A model generated the notes under the pieces. That model was given only the letters and a program-made list of their open reading frames with translations. It was not told the origin of the DNA and made no database searches. This document shows, piece by piece, positions 8,535 through 17,212 of a stretch of DNA of 64,000 bases. The translations under genes and the position numbers were made by a program. Source of the DNA: an uncultured Bacteroides sp. (GTDB lineage Bacteria > Bacteroidota > Bacteroidia > Bacteroidales > Bacteroidaceae). Location: the NCBI RefSeq assembly GCF_963677715.1, contig NZ_OY782495.1:434001-498000 (forward strand). The letters are read 5' to 3'. Every line of letters starts with the position of its first letter. The first letter of the stretch is position 1.

Positions 8535-9866
8535 ATGATAAACGTAAAAAAATTAGTAGTAGCGATGTTTTGTATGGCAACACTCTGCCCCGGAATAGAC
8601 GCACAATCACAGGAGCGTCCGGTAGAATGGAATCTCTCCAGCTGCATTGACTATGCCATGCAACAGAATATTAACATCCGCAAAAATCGCATCGCGGCAG
8701 AAAGCAGTAGTGTTGATGTGAAAACAGCCAAAGCAGCTCTATTCCCCAGTCTATCGTTCAGTAGTAGTCAAAACTATGTAAACCGACAGTTAACGGAAGA
8801 TACCAATCAGAATAAAAACAGTTATAATGCCAGTTACGGCCTGAATGCATCGTGGACTGTATATAACGGAGGTAAACGACAAAAAACCATAGAACAAGAA
8901 AAACTGAATAATCAAATAGCCCAACTCACCGTAGTCCAAACAGAAAACGAAATAGAAACATCTATCACTCAAATATATGTGCAGATTCTTTACGCAGCCG
9001 AATCCGTAAAAATCAATGAAAACACACTGCAAATATCTGAAGCGCAGAGAGATCGTGGAAAAGAGCTATTAGCAGCCGGCTCTATTGCTCAAAGTGACTA
9101 TGCACAACTGGAGTCTCAATGCAGTACAGATAAATACCAACTCGTCACAGCACAAGCCACACTACAGAACTACAAATTACAACTGAAACAACTATTAGAA
9201 CTGGATGGAGAAGAAGAAATGCAACTCTCCATGCCGGCTCTAAGCGACAAAGATGTTCTTACTCCACTTCCCACAAAAACGGATGTATATAATGCCGCAC
9301 TTGCTTTGCGTCCGGAAATTGAAGCCGGTAAGTTAAACGTTCAAACGTCTGAACTGGGCATAGCCATAGCCCGGGCAGGATATCTACCGAGCGTAAGCCT
9401 TACGGCAGGAACAGGGACAAGCCATACGAGTGGTAGTGATTTCACCTTTAGCCAACAAGTAAAAAACGGTTGGAATAACTCCTTAGGAGTAACACTTTCC
9501 GTTCCTATTTTTAATAACAGACAAACTAAAAGTGCTGTAGAGAAAGCAAAATTGCAACGAGAAACCAGTAAACTGGATATGCTTGACGAACAAAAGACCT
9601 TGTTCAAAACGATCGAAGGACTTTGGCTAGACGCAACAAGTGCACAGCAGAGTTTTGCTGCCGCCAGCGAAAAATTGCGCAGTACGCAGGTGAGTTACGA
9701 TCTCATTAATGAACAATTTAATTTGGGAATGAAGAATACGGTAGAGTTGTTGACGGAAAAAAATAATCTGTTAGCAGCCAAACAAGAAGTACTTCAATCT
9801 AAATATATGGCTATATTGAATGCCCAGTTGCTACGTTTCTATCAGGGAGAACAAATAGAGTTATAA
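8535..9866 (+). CDS. TolC-family outer-membrane efflux protein
   Basis: The 443-residue product has a signal peptide (about 1-24, ending GIDAQ) and two repeats of the outer-membrane efflux protein fold, rich in long amphipathic helices that form the periplasmic tunnel. The opening WNLSSCIDYAMQQNINIRKN is typical of the first helix. It should form the outer-membrane exit duct for the adaptor and ABC transporter encoded by the next three genes. The adaptor gene begins 30 bp downstream. Substrate is unknown; relatives export macrolides, peptides or lipids. Confidence 0.9.
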   Translation: MINVKKLVVAMFCMATLCPGIDAQSQERPVEWNLSSCIDYAMQQNINIRKNRIAAESSSVDVKTAKAALFPSLSFSSSQNYVNRQLTEDTNQNKNSYNASYGLNASWTVYNGGKRQKTIEQEKLNNQIAQLTVVQTENEIETSITQIYVQILYAAESVKINENTLQISEAQRDRGKELLAAGSIAQSDYAQLESQCSTDKYQLVTAQATLQNYKLQLKQLLELDGEEEMQLSMPALSDKDVLTPLPTKTDVYNAALALRPEIEAGKLNVQTSELGIAIARAGYLPSVSLTAGTGTSHTSGSDFTFSQQVKNGWNNSLGVTLSVPIFNNRQTKSAVEKAKLQRETSKLDMLDEQKTLFKTIEGLWLDATSAQQSFAAASEKLRSTQVSYDLINEQFNLGMKNTVELLTEKNNLLAAKQEVLQSKYMAILNAQLLRFYQGEQIEL

Positions 9867-9896
9867 GAAAGACAGGTTTATAATAAAAGAGAAAGA

Positions 9897-11096
9897 ATGA
9901 ATACAAAGAAAATTAGCCTCATTGTTGCCGGAGTAATCGTTGTCGGAGCACTTATATGGTTTTTCTGGGGGCCAACTCCCCAACATAAAATGACTTTTAA
10001 GACAACCAAAGTAACCAAAAGCAGCATCAGTAATTCAGTATCCGCCACGGGAACAATAGAGCCCGTCACACAGGTAGAAGTGGGTACACAGGTATCAGGT
10101 ATAGTCAACAAATTGTATGTGGACTATAACAGCGTGGTAAAAAAAGGCCAGATCATAGCCGAGCTTGATAAAACAAACCTTTTAAATGAGCTGGCCAGCA
10201 AAAAAAGCGATCTGGCCAATGCAAAAACAGAATACGAATATCAATTAAAAAATTACAATCGTATCAAAATGCTGCATGAAAAGAAATTGGTATCAGATAC
10301 TGATTATGAAACAGCATTGTATACCTACCAAAAGGCCAAAAATTCTTATGACATTAGCCGTAACGATCTGGCCAAAGCAGAAACAAACCTTGGATATGCA
10401 ACTATCTACTCTCCAATCGACGGAGTGGTATTGAGCCGATCCGTAGAAGAAGGACAAACAGTTGCTGCATCCTTCAGTACCCCGACTCTGTTTATCATAG
10501 CCAACGACCTGACGAACATGCAGGTAGTTGCAGATGTGGATGAAGCAGATATAGGTGATATTCGTGAAGGACTTCGCGTCACTTTCCAGGTAGATGCTTA
10601 TCCCAATGACACCTTCGAAGGAAAAGTGACTCAAGTGCGCCAAGAAGCAAAGACAACCAGCAACGTAGTAACCTACGAAGTTGTTGTCTCGGCCCCTAAT
10701 CCCGAATTAAAACTTAAACCCGGACTTACAGCCACAGTTACCATCTTTACTCTCGAAAAGAGTGACGTACTATGCGTTCCGGCAAAAGCACTACGTTTTA
10801 CTCCCAGCAAAGCCATTATCGGTTCTAAAGACAAAATCGTAGATTGTCAGAGTGAACATAAATTATGGACTCGTGAGGGCAATACCTTCACAGCACACGC
10901 TGTGCAAATTGGTATTAGTAACGGAATTCTTACCGAAATAACAAGTGGCATAGCAGAAGGTACTCCTATATTAACAGATGCAGTAGCCGGAAAAATGCCC
11001 GGAGAAACAGGTGAAGCATTACAATCCGATTCGGGAAATCAAAAAGAGACCTCACCGTTTATGCCGACCCGTCCCGGAAGGAACAAGAAAAAGTAG
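9897..11096 (+). CDS. Periplasmic adaptor subunit, MacA-type (HlyD/RND adaptor family)
   Basis: The 399-residue protein has one N-terminal membrane anchor (about 6-25). It then shows the adaptor order: a half-lipoyl motif (VEVGTQVSGIVNKLYVDYNSVVKKGQIIAELD), a coiled-coil hairpin (about 95-160), the second half-lipoyl motif (ATIYSPIDGVVLSRSVEEGQTV, in pieces), a beta-barrel and a membrane-proximal domain. It bridges the inner-membrane ABC transporter to TolC across the periplasm. The tail is basic and low in complexity (PTRPGRNKKK). It is followed 2 bp later by the ATPase gene, so translation is probably coupled. Confidence 0.9.
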   Translation: MNTKKISLIVAGVIVVGALIWFFWGPTPQHKMTFKTTKVTKSSISNSVSATGTIEPVTQVEVGTQVSGIVNKLYVDYNSVVKKGQIIAELDKTNLLNELASKKSDLANAKTEYEYQLKNYNRIKMLHEKKLVSDTDYETALYTYQKAKNSYDISRNDLAKAETNLGYATIYSPIDGVVLSRSVEEGQTVAASFSTPTLFIIANDLTNMQVVADVDEADIGDIREGLRVTFQVDAYPNDTFEGKVTQVRQEAKTTSNVVTYEVVVSAPNPELKLKPGLTATVTIFTLEKSDVLCVPAKALRFTPSKAIIGSKDKIVDCQSEHKLWTREGNTFTAHAVQIGISNGILTEITSGIAEGTPILTDAVAGKMPGETGEALQSDSGNQKETSPFMPTRPGRNKKK

Positions 11097-11098
11097 CA

Positions 11099-11845
11099 AT
11101 GATGAAAAGAATAATAGAGCTAAATGACATTAAGCGCAATTTTCAGGTAGGTGAAGAAACAGTTCATGCCCTGCGAGGCGTTTCATTTACGATCAACGAA
11201 GGAGAGTTTGTTACCATCATGGGTTCGTCCGGTTCAGGAAAATCCACCTTATTAAATACATTGGGGTGTGTGGATACTCCAACCAGCGGAGAATACCTGC
11301 TTGATGGTATTCCTGTGCGTAGTATGAGTAAAAATGAACGGGCTGTGCTCCGTAACCGAAAAATAGGCTTTGTGTTTCAAAGTTACAACCTATTGGCTAA
11401 AACAACAGCCATAGAAAATGTTGAACTACCTCTTATGTACAATGCTGCAGTCAATGCCGCCGAAAGAAAGAGACGTGCCATAGAAGCTTTACAGGCCGTG
11501 AGCCTGGGAGATCGTCTAATGCATAAAAGTAACCAGATGAGCGGTGGACAGATGCAGCGTGTTGCCATAGCCCGCGCATTGGTTAATAATCCGGCGGTGA
11601 TACTGGCCGATGAAGCAACCGGTAATCTCGACACACGTACCTCATTCGAAATACTTGTTCTCTTTCAGCAGCTACACAAAGAAGGACGTACCATCATCTT
11701 CGTTACGCATAATGCCGAAATAGCACAATACAGTAGCCGGAATATTTTGCTGAGAGACGGGCTAGTCAAAGAAGATAAAATCAACCCCCATGTTCAGTCG
11801 GCCGCCACAACGCTTGCTACATTGCCAGTACCCGAAGAACTCTAA
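11099..11845 (+). CDS. ABC transporter ATP-binding protein, MacB/LolD-type
   Basis: The 248-residue ATPase has Walker [10 protein letters not shown] at 42-50, a Q-loop (FVFQSYNLL), the signature [15 protein letters not shown], Walker [13 protein letters not shown] and the switch histidine in FVTHN. These features place it with the MacB/LolD/FtsE group, whose ATPases drive mechanotransmission rather than classical transport through the permease. In E. coli MacB the ATPase and permease are fused; here they are separate genes, as is common in Bacteroidota. A second ATG one codon in is an equally good start. Confidence 0.93.
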   Translation: MMKRIIELNDIKRNFQVGEETVHALRGVSFTINEGEFVTIMGSSGSGKSTLLNTLGCVDTPTSGEYLLDGIPVRSMSKNERAVLRNRKIGFVFQSYNLLAKTTAIENVELPLMYNAAVNAAERKRRAIEALQAVSLGDRLMHKSNQMSGGQMQRVAIARALVNNPAVILADEATGNLDTRTSFEILVLFQQLHKEGRTIIFVTHNAEIAQYSSRNILLRDGLVKEDKINPHVQSAATTLATLPVPEEL

Positions 11846-11857
11846 TATATCAACCTT

Positions 11858-13078
11858 ATGAATGGATTAAATTTATTTAAAATAGCTCTACGGGCATTAG
11901 CCAATAACAAGCTCCGGGCTTTTCTTACAATGCTCGGTATTATTATCGGCGTAGCCTCTGTTATCACCATGCTAGCCATTGGGCAAGGTTCGAAGAAGAG
12001 CATACAAAGTCAGATTGCCGAAATGGGGTCAAACATGATTATGATAAATCCCGGAGCCGACATGCGTGGAGGTGTACGCCAAGATCCGACAGCCATGCAG
12101 ACATTAAAATTAACCGACTACCATTCATTATGTAACGAAACAAAATACCTGGCAGCTGTAAGTCCGAATGTTAACAGCTCCGGCCAATTTATATATGGAG
12201 CCAACAACTATCCAGGCAGCATCAACGGAGTAAGCATCGAGTATCTCACTATACGCCAACTTACAATCGAGAATGGCGAGATGTTTACCGAAGCCGACAT
12301 ACAAAGCAGCGCAAAAGTTTGTGTAGTAGGGAAAACCATTACTGACAATCTGTTTCCCGACGGAAGTGATCCGGTAGGACGCATCATCCGCTTCGGCAAA
12401 ATACCTTTCCGAATAGTAGGCGTGCTCAAAGCAAAAGGATATAACTCCATGGGACAAGATCAGGATGCCGTTGTTCTTGCACCTTATACTACAGTTATGA
12501 AACGATTATTGGCAGTCACCTATCTTCAAGGCATCTTTGCCTCTGCTATAACCGAAGATATGACGGAACAGGCCATAGACGAAGTTACATCCATCTTAAG
12601 AATTAATCATAAATTAAAAACAACAGATGATGATGATTTCAACATTCGTTCTCAACAAGAATTAAGTACTATGCTCAATTCTACCACCGATTTAATGACC
12701 ACTTTACTTGCCTGCATTGCAGGAATCAGCCTCATTGTTGGTGGCATTGGAATCATGAATATCATGTATGTCAGTGTAACAGAACGCACCCGTGAAATCG
12801 GATTACGTATGTCTGTAGGTGCCAGAGGCATCGATATTCTAAGCCAGTTCCTTATAGAAGCAATATTAATAAGCATTACGGGGGGCATTATAGGCATGCT
12901 TATTGGTATCGGTGCCTCGTTTGGAGTAAAGACATTTGCTCATTGGCCTATTTACATACAACCATGGAGTGTTGTGTTAAGTTTTGCCGTATGTACTGTT
13001 ACCGGGATATTCTTTGGATGGTATCCGGCAAAGAAAGCAGCCGATCTTGACCCAATAGAGGCTATTAGGTACGAATAA
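11858..13078 (+). CDS. ABC transporter permease, MacB/FtsX-type
   Basis: The 406-residue permease has one N-terminal membrane helix with the RALANNKLRAFLTMLGIIIGVAS motif in pieces, a large periplasmic MacB_PCD domain (about 50-270), and three C-terminal helices with the FtsX signature (GGIGIMNIMYVSVTERTREI). It ends with AADLDPIEAIRYE, a highly conserved MacB-type C terminus. It works with the preceding ATPase and adaptor and the TolC protein as a tripartite export machine. The next gene, for a sensor kinase, begins 8 bp after its stop. Confidence 0.93.
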   Translation: MNGLNLFKIALRALANNKLRAFLTMLGIIIGVASVITMLAIGQGSKKSIQSQIAEMGSNMIMINPGADMRGGVRQDPTAMQTLKLTDYHSLCNETKYLAAVSPNVNSSGQFIYGANNYPGSINGVSIEYLTIRQLTIENGEMFTEADIQSSAKVCVVGKTITDNLFPDGSDPVGRIIRFGKIPFRIVGVLKAKGYNSMGQDQDAVVLAPYTTVMKRLLAVTYLQGIFASAITEDMTEQAIDEVTSILRINHKLKTTDDDDFNIRSQQELSTMLNSTTDLMTTLLACIAGISLIVGGIGIMNIMYVSVTERTREIGLRMSVGARGIDILSQFLIEAILISITGGIIGMLIGIGASFGVKTFAHWPIYIQPWSVVLSFAVCTVTGIFFGWYPAKKAADLDPIEAIRYE

Positions 13079-13086
13079 TGAAATAA

Positions 13087-14163
13087 ATGACTATATTTGT
13101 AAACATGAAACAACAAGTAAACAGCCGCCCATTGGAAATTCTGATACACATTATCAGTTGGGGCATTGTATTCGGTTTACCTTTTATCTTTATGGAACGG
13201 GAAAGTAATATAATTGACTGGGCCTCTTATTTGCGCCGCACAGTAGTGCCATTTTCCTTTCTGATTGTTTTTTATGTCAATTATTTCATTTTTATCCCAC
13301 GTCTTTTATTCAGTGAGCAGCCACGAAAATACATTATATATAATATAATACTACTTGTTGTCATAGGCTTGGGCCTGCAAGTATGGCAAGAAATAAAAGT
13401 TCCGCCAATCAATTTTCGTCCCGATAATAAACGGCCGCTCCCTCCTCAATGGGTTTTCTTTATACGAGATATTGTAAGTCTAATTTTCACAATCGGACTC
13501 AGTGCTGCTATCCGAATGAGTGGCAGATGGAGAGAATCGGAGACGGCACGCCGAGAGGCTGAAAAAAGCAGAACAGAGGCCGAATTAAAGAATCTGCGCA
13601 ATCAGCTAAATCCACACTTTTTGCTGAATACCTTAAATAACATCTACGCCTTAATATCGTTTGATACAGACAAAGCACAGCAGGCGGTACAAGAGCTAAG
13701 TAAACTACTCAGACATGTACTTTACGATAATCAGCAAACTTATGTACCACTGGGAAAAGAGGCCGATTTTATTCAAAATTACATTGAATTAATGCGCATA
13801 CGTCTCACTAACAATGTCAGCGTAGAAACTCAAATAGACATTCGATCGGACAGTAAAACGAATATAGCCCCGCTTATTTTCATTTCATTGATAGAAAATG
13901 CTTTCAAACATGGCATTTCACCCACTGAACCAAGTTTTATCCGTATACTGCTCTCCGAACATAAAAATGAAATATGTTGTGAAATAACCAACAGTTACCA
14001 TCCCAAAAACAAGATGGATAAAAGTGGATCCGGCATTGGTTTAGAACAGGTTCAAAAACGCCTAGAGCTACTATACCCCGGACACTATACCTGGAAAAAA
14101 CAAATATCAGAAGATGGCAAAGAATATATTTCAAAATTAAACCTCACCCCTTTAACCATTTAA
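13087..14163 (+). CDS. Sensor histidine kinase, LytS/YehU family
   Basis: The 358-residue kinase has four membrane helices (about 17-35, 53-72, 81-98, 122-143). A short coiled coil and the His_kinase domain follow, with the phospho-acceptor His177 in NQLNPHFLLNTLNNI. The C-terminal ATPase has an N-box (FISLIENAFKHGI) and a G-box (SGSGIGLEQVQKRL). There is no sizeable periplasmic sensor domain, so it probably senses a signal in or at the membrane. It is followed 3 bp later by its LytTR-type response regulator. Its position at the end of the exporter operon suggests the pair controls that operon, which is inference. Confidence 0.92.
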   Translation: MTIFVNMKQQVNSRPLEILIHIISWGIVFGLPFIFMERESNIIDWASYLRRTVVPFSFLIVFYVNYFIFIPRLLFSEQPRKYIIYNIILLVVIGLGLQVWQEIKVPPINFRPDNKRPLPPQWVFFIRDIVSLIFTIGLSAAIRMSGRWRESETARREAEKSRTEAELKNLRNQLNPHFLLNTLNNIYALISFDTDKAQQAVQELSKLLRHVLYDNQQTYVPLGKEADFIQNYIELMRIRLTNNVSVETQIDIRSDSKTNIAPLIFISLIENAFKHGISPTEPSFIRILLSEHKNEICCEITNSYHPKNKMDKSGSGIGLEQVQKRLELLYPGHYTWKKQISEDGKEYISKLNLTPLTI

Positions 14164-14166
14164 ATT

Positions 14167-14865
14167 ATGATACTAAATTGTGCAGTAGTAGACGATGAAC
14201 CTCTAGCTTTAGATTTGCTAGAAAGCTACGTAAACAAGACTCCATTTCTGAAATTAGTAGGAAAATATTCCAGTGCTATGCAAGTGATGAAAGAACCTAC
14301 CAATAAAGAAATAGATTTGTTATTTCTCGATATACAGATGCCAGAACTAAACGGGTTGGAATTTTCTAAAATGATAGATCCGCATACCCGTATCGTATTT
14401 ACCACAGCTTTCGGACAATATGCTATAGATGGTTACCGGGTCAACGCACTCGATTATCTATTAAAGCCGATTTCTTATGTGGATTTTTTGCAAGCATCCA
14501 ACAAAGCCCTTCAGTGGTTTGAACTCATTCAAAAGCCGGAAGAAAAAGCAAGCATTTATGTAAAAAGCGATTATAAACTTGTGCAAATCGAATTAAAAAA
14601 AATACTCTATATAGAGGGGTTGAAAGATTACATAAAAATATATACAGAAGATAGCACCAAACCTATACTTTCATTAATGAGTATGAAATCCATGGAAGAA
14701 TTACTATCTCCAATTCATTTTATGCGAGTGCACCGTTCCTTTATTGTGCAAAAAGAGAAAATACGAATTATAGATCGTGGCAGAATTGTCTTTGATAAGA
14801 TATACATACCTGTTAGCGATAGCTACAAGCAAGCTTTTCAGGCTTTTTTAGACGAAAGAAGCTAA
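14167..14865 (+). CDS. LytTR-family response regulator
   Basis: The 232-residue regulator has an N-terminal receiver with acidic pocket DDE at 9-11, phospho-acceptor Asp55 (LFLDIQMPELNG) and the conserved lysine in LKPISY. A C-terminal LytTR DNA-binding domain starts at about 130 (YVKSDYKLVQIELKKILYIE, in pieces, and FMRVHRSFIVQ). It is the partner of the LytS-type kinase immediately upstream and completes a six-gene operon for a tripartite exporter plus two-component system. The likely target is the promoter at 8476-8506, by analogy with other autoregulated LytTR systems. Confidence 0.93.
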   Translation: MILNCAVVDDEPLALDLLESYVNKTPFLKLVGKYSSAMQVMKEPTNKEIDLLFLDIQMPELNGLEFSKMIDPHTRIVFTTAFGQYAIDGYRVNALDYLLKPISYVDFLQASNKALQWFELIQKPEEKASIYVKSDYKLVQIELKKILYIEGLKDYIKIYTEDSTKPILSLMSMKSMEELLSPIHFMRVHRSFIVQKEKIRIIDRGRIVFDKIYIPVSDSYKQAFQAFLDERS

Positions 14866-14913
14866 AGATATGTCCGATTAATCGATAGAATACATCTATT
14901 AGTCGATTTCAAT

Positions 14914-14944
14914 TTGCATAGAATAAAACAAATATATATCTTTG
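14914..14944 (+). promoter_or_regulatory. Bacteroides-type promoter for small RNA candidate 1
   Basis: TTG at 14914-14916 and TATCTTTG at 14937-14944 are spaced by 20 nt, a complete consensus match. The predicted start is near 14950, about 85 nt after the response regulator stop codon. Confidence 0.72.
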
Positions 14945-14949
14945 CAGGG

Positions 14950-15056
14950 AACAGATGGAGTTGTGAAACTCCGCAATAGAATAGTTTAGTTAAGTCTAGT
15001 TTAGTTTTTGTGTTGATACTTCCTCCGTAAGCGAACGGCAGGAAGTATCGTTTTTT
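14950..15056 (+). ncRNA. Small RNA candidate 1 (about 105 nt), or leader of the recombinase remnant
   Basis: A consensus promoter is followed within 7 nt by a hairpin with a 6-bp stem (14957-14962 with 14967-14972) closed by a GTGA (GNRA-type) tetraloop. About 40 nt of unstructured, U-rich sequence with two TAGTTTAG copies comes next, then a strong intrinsic terminator at 15015-15056. No start codon leads to a plausible protein inside the unit. This start-hairpin-linker-terminator plan is typical of a trans-acting small RNA. It could also be an attenuated leader for the gene at 15120. I do not recognise a named RNA family. Confidence 0.55.
15015..15056 (+). terminator. Intrinsic terminator
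   Basis: A perfect 10-bp stem (GATACTTCCT at 15015-15024 with AGGAAGTATC at 15040-15049) has a nested 4-bp CCGT/ACGG stem in its loop and is followed by six T residues. It ends small RNA candidate 1. Confidence 0.8.
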
Positions 15057-15119
15057 ATGGCCCATAGGGAGTTACAAGAAAAATAAACCGTTATCATTAA
15101 CTACGCAAAGAAGAGAAAG

Positions 15120-15740
15120 ATGGTAAGCTACGATACAGATCCGTTTGAGTTTTGCCGGATGCCATCCGCAAACATCCGGGAACTAGATCTTACCATAGAA
15201 GAAATAAAGGCCATTAGAGATCTTGAAATAAAGGAATACAATATCAGAACGGTGAGAGATATCTTCATGCTCTCCTATTACCTTGGTGGTATAAACCTTG
15301 TCGATCTTTTAAATATTGATTTCAAAGCCAAAACAACAATAGAATACTATCGAAAGAAAACAAGAAACAAAAAACAAAGTGAAAGCAAAATATCCTTCAC
15401 TATACAGCCAGAGGCTAAAGCCATAATCGATAAGTATATTTCCCGCAACGGTAAACTCGTTTTTGGGAAGTATGATACATTTGGAAAATGCTATTCTGTT
15501 GTTTCACGCAAAATTGCCAAACTTGCCAAATTAGCCGACATTAATAAAAGGGTCGTTTATTATTCCGCTCGAAAGAGTTTTGTTCAGCATGGTTTTGAGC
15601 TAGGTATCTCACTCAAAATATTAGAATATTGTATAGGCCAGTCAATGAAAACAAACCGCCCCATATTCAACTACGTGAAGATTATGAGGAAGCACGCAGA
15701 TGAAGCATTACATAAAATATTGGATAGCGTAAATAGATGA
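15120..15740 (+). pseudogene. Tyrosine recombinase remnant: catalytic domain only, key residues replaced
   Basis: The 206-residue frame aligns with the catalytic half of Bacteroides tyrosine recombinases such as the one encoded at 50868-51845. The N-terminal core-binding SAM-like domain is absent. At the first catalytic arginine (LSFYLRGIPFVDL in the intact gene) this protein has LSYYLGGINLVDL, so Arg is replaced by Gly56. The box II Arg151 is kept (YSARKSF) but the following His is Lys152, the LGH histidine is Gln174 (CIGQS), and the nucleophile Tyr185 is kept (FNYVK). It still has a start codon and a purine-rich ribosome site and no internal stop. It is either a decaying integrase or a repurposed DNA-binding protein. 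Confidence 0.75.
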
Positions 15741-16069
15741 TTACTCAAAGTTAAAACAGAAGCCCCACGAAGTGGAATAGCTAACTTTAGCTGGACATTA
15801 AGTTAATCGTAAAGCGTTTAGCTTTACCAAATAAAAAAGCTAAATTTGCCGAGAGCTTACCCCCCATTATATGAAAACCAAGTGAAAACAATTACTACAT
15901 CTTTTTGATAGTCTCCTAACAGTCTCCGAATGTTTTAGGAGTTTTTGAATGTAGCATTAAAGAATATAGCAAATCCTTGAAGAATATCTGTAGACTTTTG
16001 ATGTACTTCAAGGATTTTGAAATACGGGGTTTACTAAATGCTTACCCTAGCCTTGCTTTTCATATAGTG
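15741..16069. other. Intergenic region with short hairpins and repeat copy 1
   Basis: No gene is visible. It contains a 7-bp hairpin (15809-15815 with 15821-15827), a terminator-like hairpin (15913-15919 with 15935-15941, followed by five T) that could end the recombinase remnant transcript, and a 12-bp inverted repeat (15971-15982 with 16006-16017). That inverted repeat encloses most of the first copy of a 26-bp direct repeat. Confidence 0.5.
15977..16002 (+). repeat. 26-bp direct repeat, copy 1
   Basis: This 26-bp sequence (starting TTGAAGAATATCTGTAGACT) recurs in the same orientation at 17184-17209 with one mismatch. The two copies bracket the alpha/beta hydrolase gene. Copy 1 also sits inside a 12-bp inverted repeat, which copy 2 lacks. 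Confidence 0.8.
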
Positions 16070-16984
16070 CTATCTATTTTTAATCCAATGAACAGCAATG
16101 TCAATCGGTTCAGCAGAGCCCGAAACATAATGTCCCAATGTTGAAAATAAGCAATACTCGTAAGGTTTCCCTTGTGCCTTGAGTGCATTGAGGCGCTCTA
16201 TCGATAGTCCTACTGGGACTTGTATATCCTTCTCGCCAAAAAGCCAAAGCCCCAGAATCGAGAGCGTGCTAAGAGCGTCGTAAGGATCAGTGTTTGCAAA
16301 TTGATAGCGATCTGCAGCATTACGTATGTGTTCTCGTACCTCTGCTTCGGTGTGATTGTCCCAAAAATCAGGTTTCCCTTCTGTAAAAAACTGAAACCTA
16401 AGTTGCTCTAGAGTTGAGACCATAGATCCGCTAAACAACACCATAAAATTCACAAGCGAATTTTTGTTTGCGGCAATGGGAATTATCCACCCTGCCTGAC
16501 TGAAACCGACCAAACCGATAGGTACATTTTTGTCCCGCTGATGCTGATGAAGTATATTTATGGCGGCGATTGCATCTTCAGCCAAGAGGTTAAGATTAGC
16601 AGAATCAATGTTGTTGGTACCCACTTCCGGACCGGCATAAATCCCACCCGATTCACCGACTCCACGTTTATCATATGTTAACACCGAAATGCCTTTTTTA
16701 GCCAAAAGCGATGCGAAATTTCTCATTCGAGGTGTCTGATCAGAACCATGCACCAGAACTACCGCAGCATGTGAATGCTGCGGCGTGTAGATCGTACCAA
16801 CAAGAGTGACTCCCTCGCTTTCAAATCTGATATCCTCAACGGTCACGCCCGGTGATTGGGCTTTTAACTGATTCGATAATACTGACAATAACAACAAAAG
16901 AAAGGCATACCGGCAAAAAAATGCGATATTCCTTAGTCTATCAACGTTTTTAATGTAACTTATGCTGCAATTTATAGGGGTCAT
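16070..16984 (-). CDS. Secreted or membrane-anchored alpha/beta hydrolase
   Basis: The 304-residue protein starts with a basic segment and a hydrophobic stretch (about 24-43, ending QLKAQ) that looks like a signal peptide with a long n-region. The rest is an alpha/beta-hydrolase fold: oxyanion-region HGSDQ, a GVGESGG loop, the nucleophile elbow GFSQAG (Ser), a catalytic-acid candidate in GEKDIQVP and the C-terminal His in LGHYVSG. The pattern resembles the S9/acyl-aminoacyl peptidase and BAAT-like esterase groups; the substrate is unknown. It is bracketed by a 26-bp direct repeat and sits among gene fragments, so it may have arrived by horizontal transfer. Confidence 0.82.
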   Translation of the reverse strand: MTPINCSISYIKNVDRLRNIAFFCRYAFLLLLLSVLSNQLKAQSPGVTVEDIRFESEGVTLVGTIYTPQHSHAAVVLVHGSDQTPRMRNFASLLAKKGISVLTYDKRGVGESGGIYAGPEVGTNNIDSANLNLLAEDAIAAINILHQHQRDKNVPIGLVGFSQAGWIIPIAANKNSLVNFMVLFSGSMVSTLEQLRFQFFTEGKPDFWDNHTEAEVREHIRNAADRYQFANTDPYDALSTLSILGLWLFGEKDIQVPVGLSIERLNALKAQGKPYEYCLFSTLGHYVSGSAEPIDIAVHWIKNR

Positions 16985-17183
16985 ATTTTCTGAATTTAAA
17001 TTAGTTTATATTCACACTAAATTAGACGTAACAGATTAGAAAAGGTTACACGTTTTTAGGGAAAACTTCATAATACTTTCTGTATAGTCAAAATAGGCAG
17101 ATAGTCACAGCCAATTATCGTGTCAGGATTTGATAATAATATTTAGCTTCACAAAACAGAAATCAAGAGTTTCTTTAATATCT

Positions 17184-17209
17184 TTGAAGAATATCTGTAG
17201 ACTTCTGAT
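17184..17209 (+). repeat. 26-bp direct repeat, copy 2
   Basis: Copy 2 of the repeat at 15977-16002 (25 of 26 bases identical). Its right edge coincides, within a few bases, with the point where UmuC-like protein similarity on the minus strand ends (near 17213). Confidence 0.8.
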
Positions 17210-17212
17210 ATG

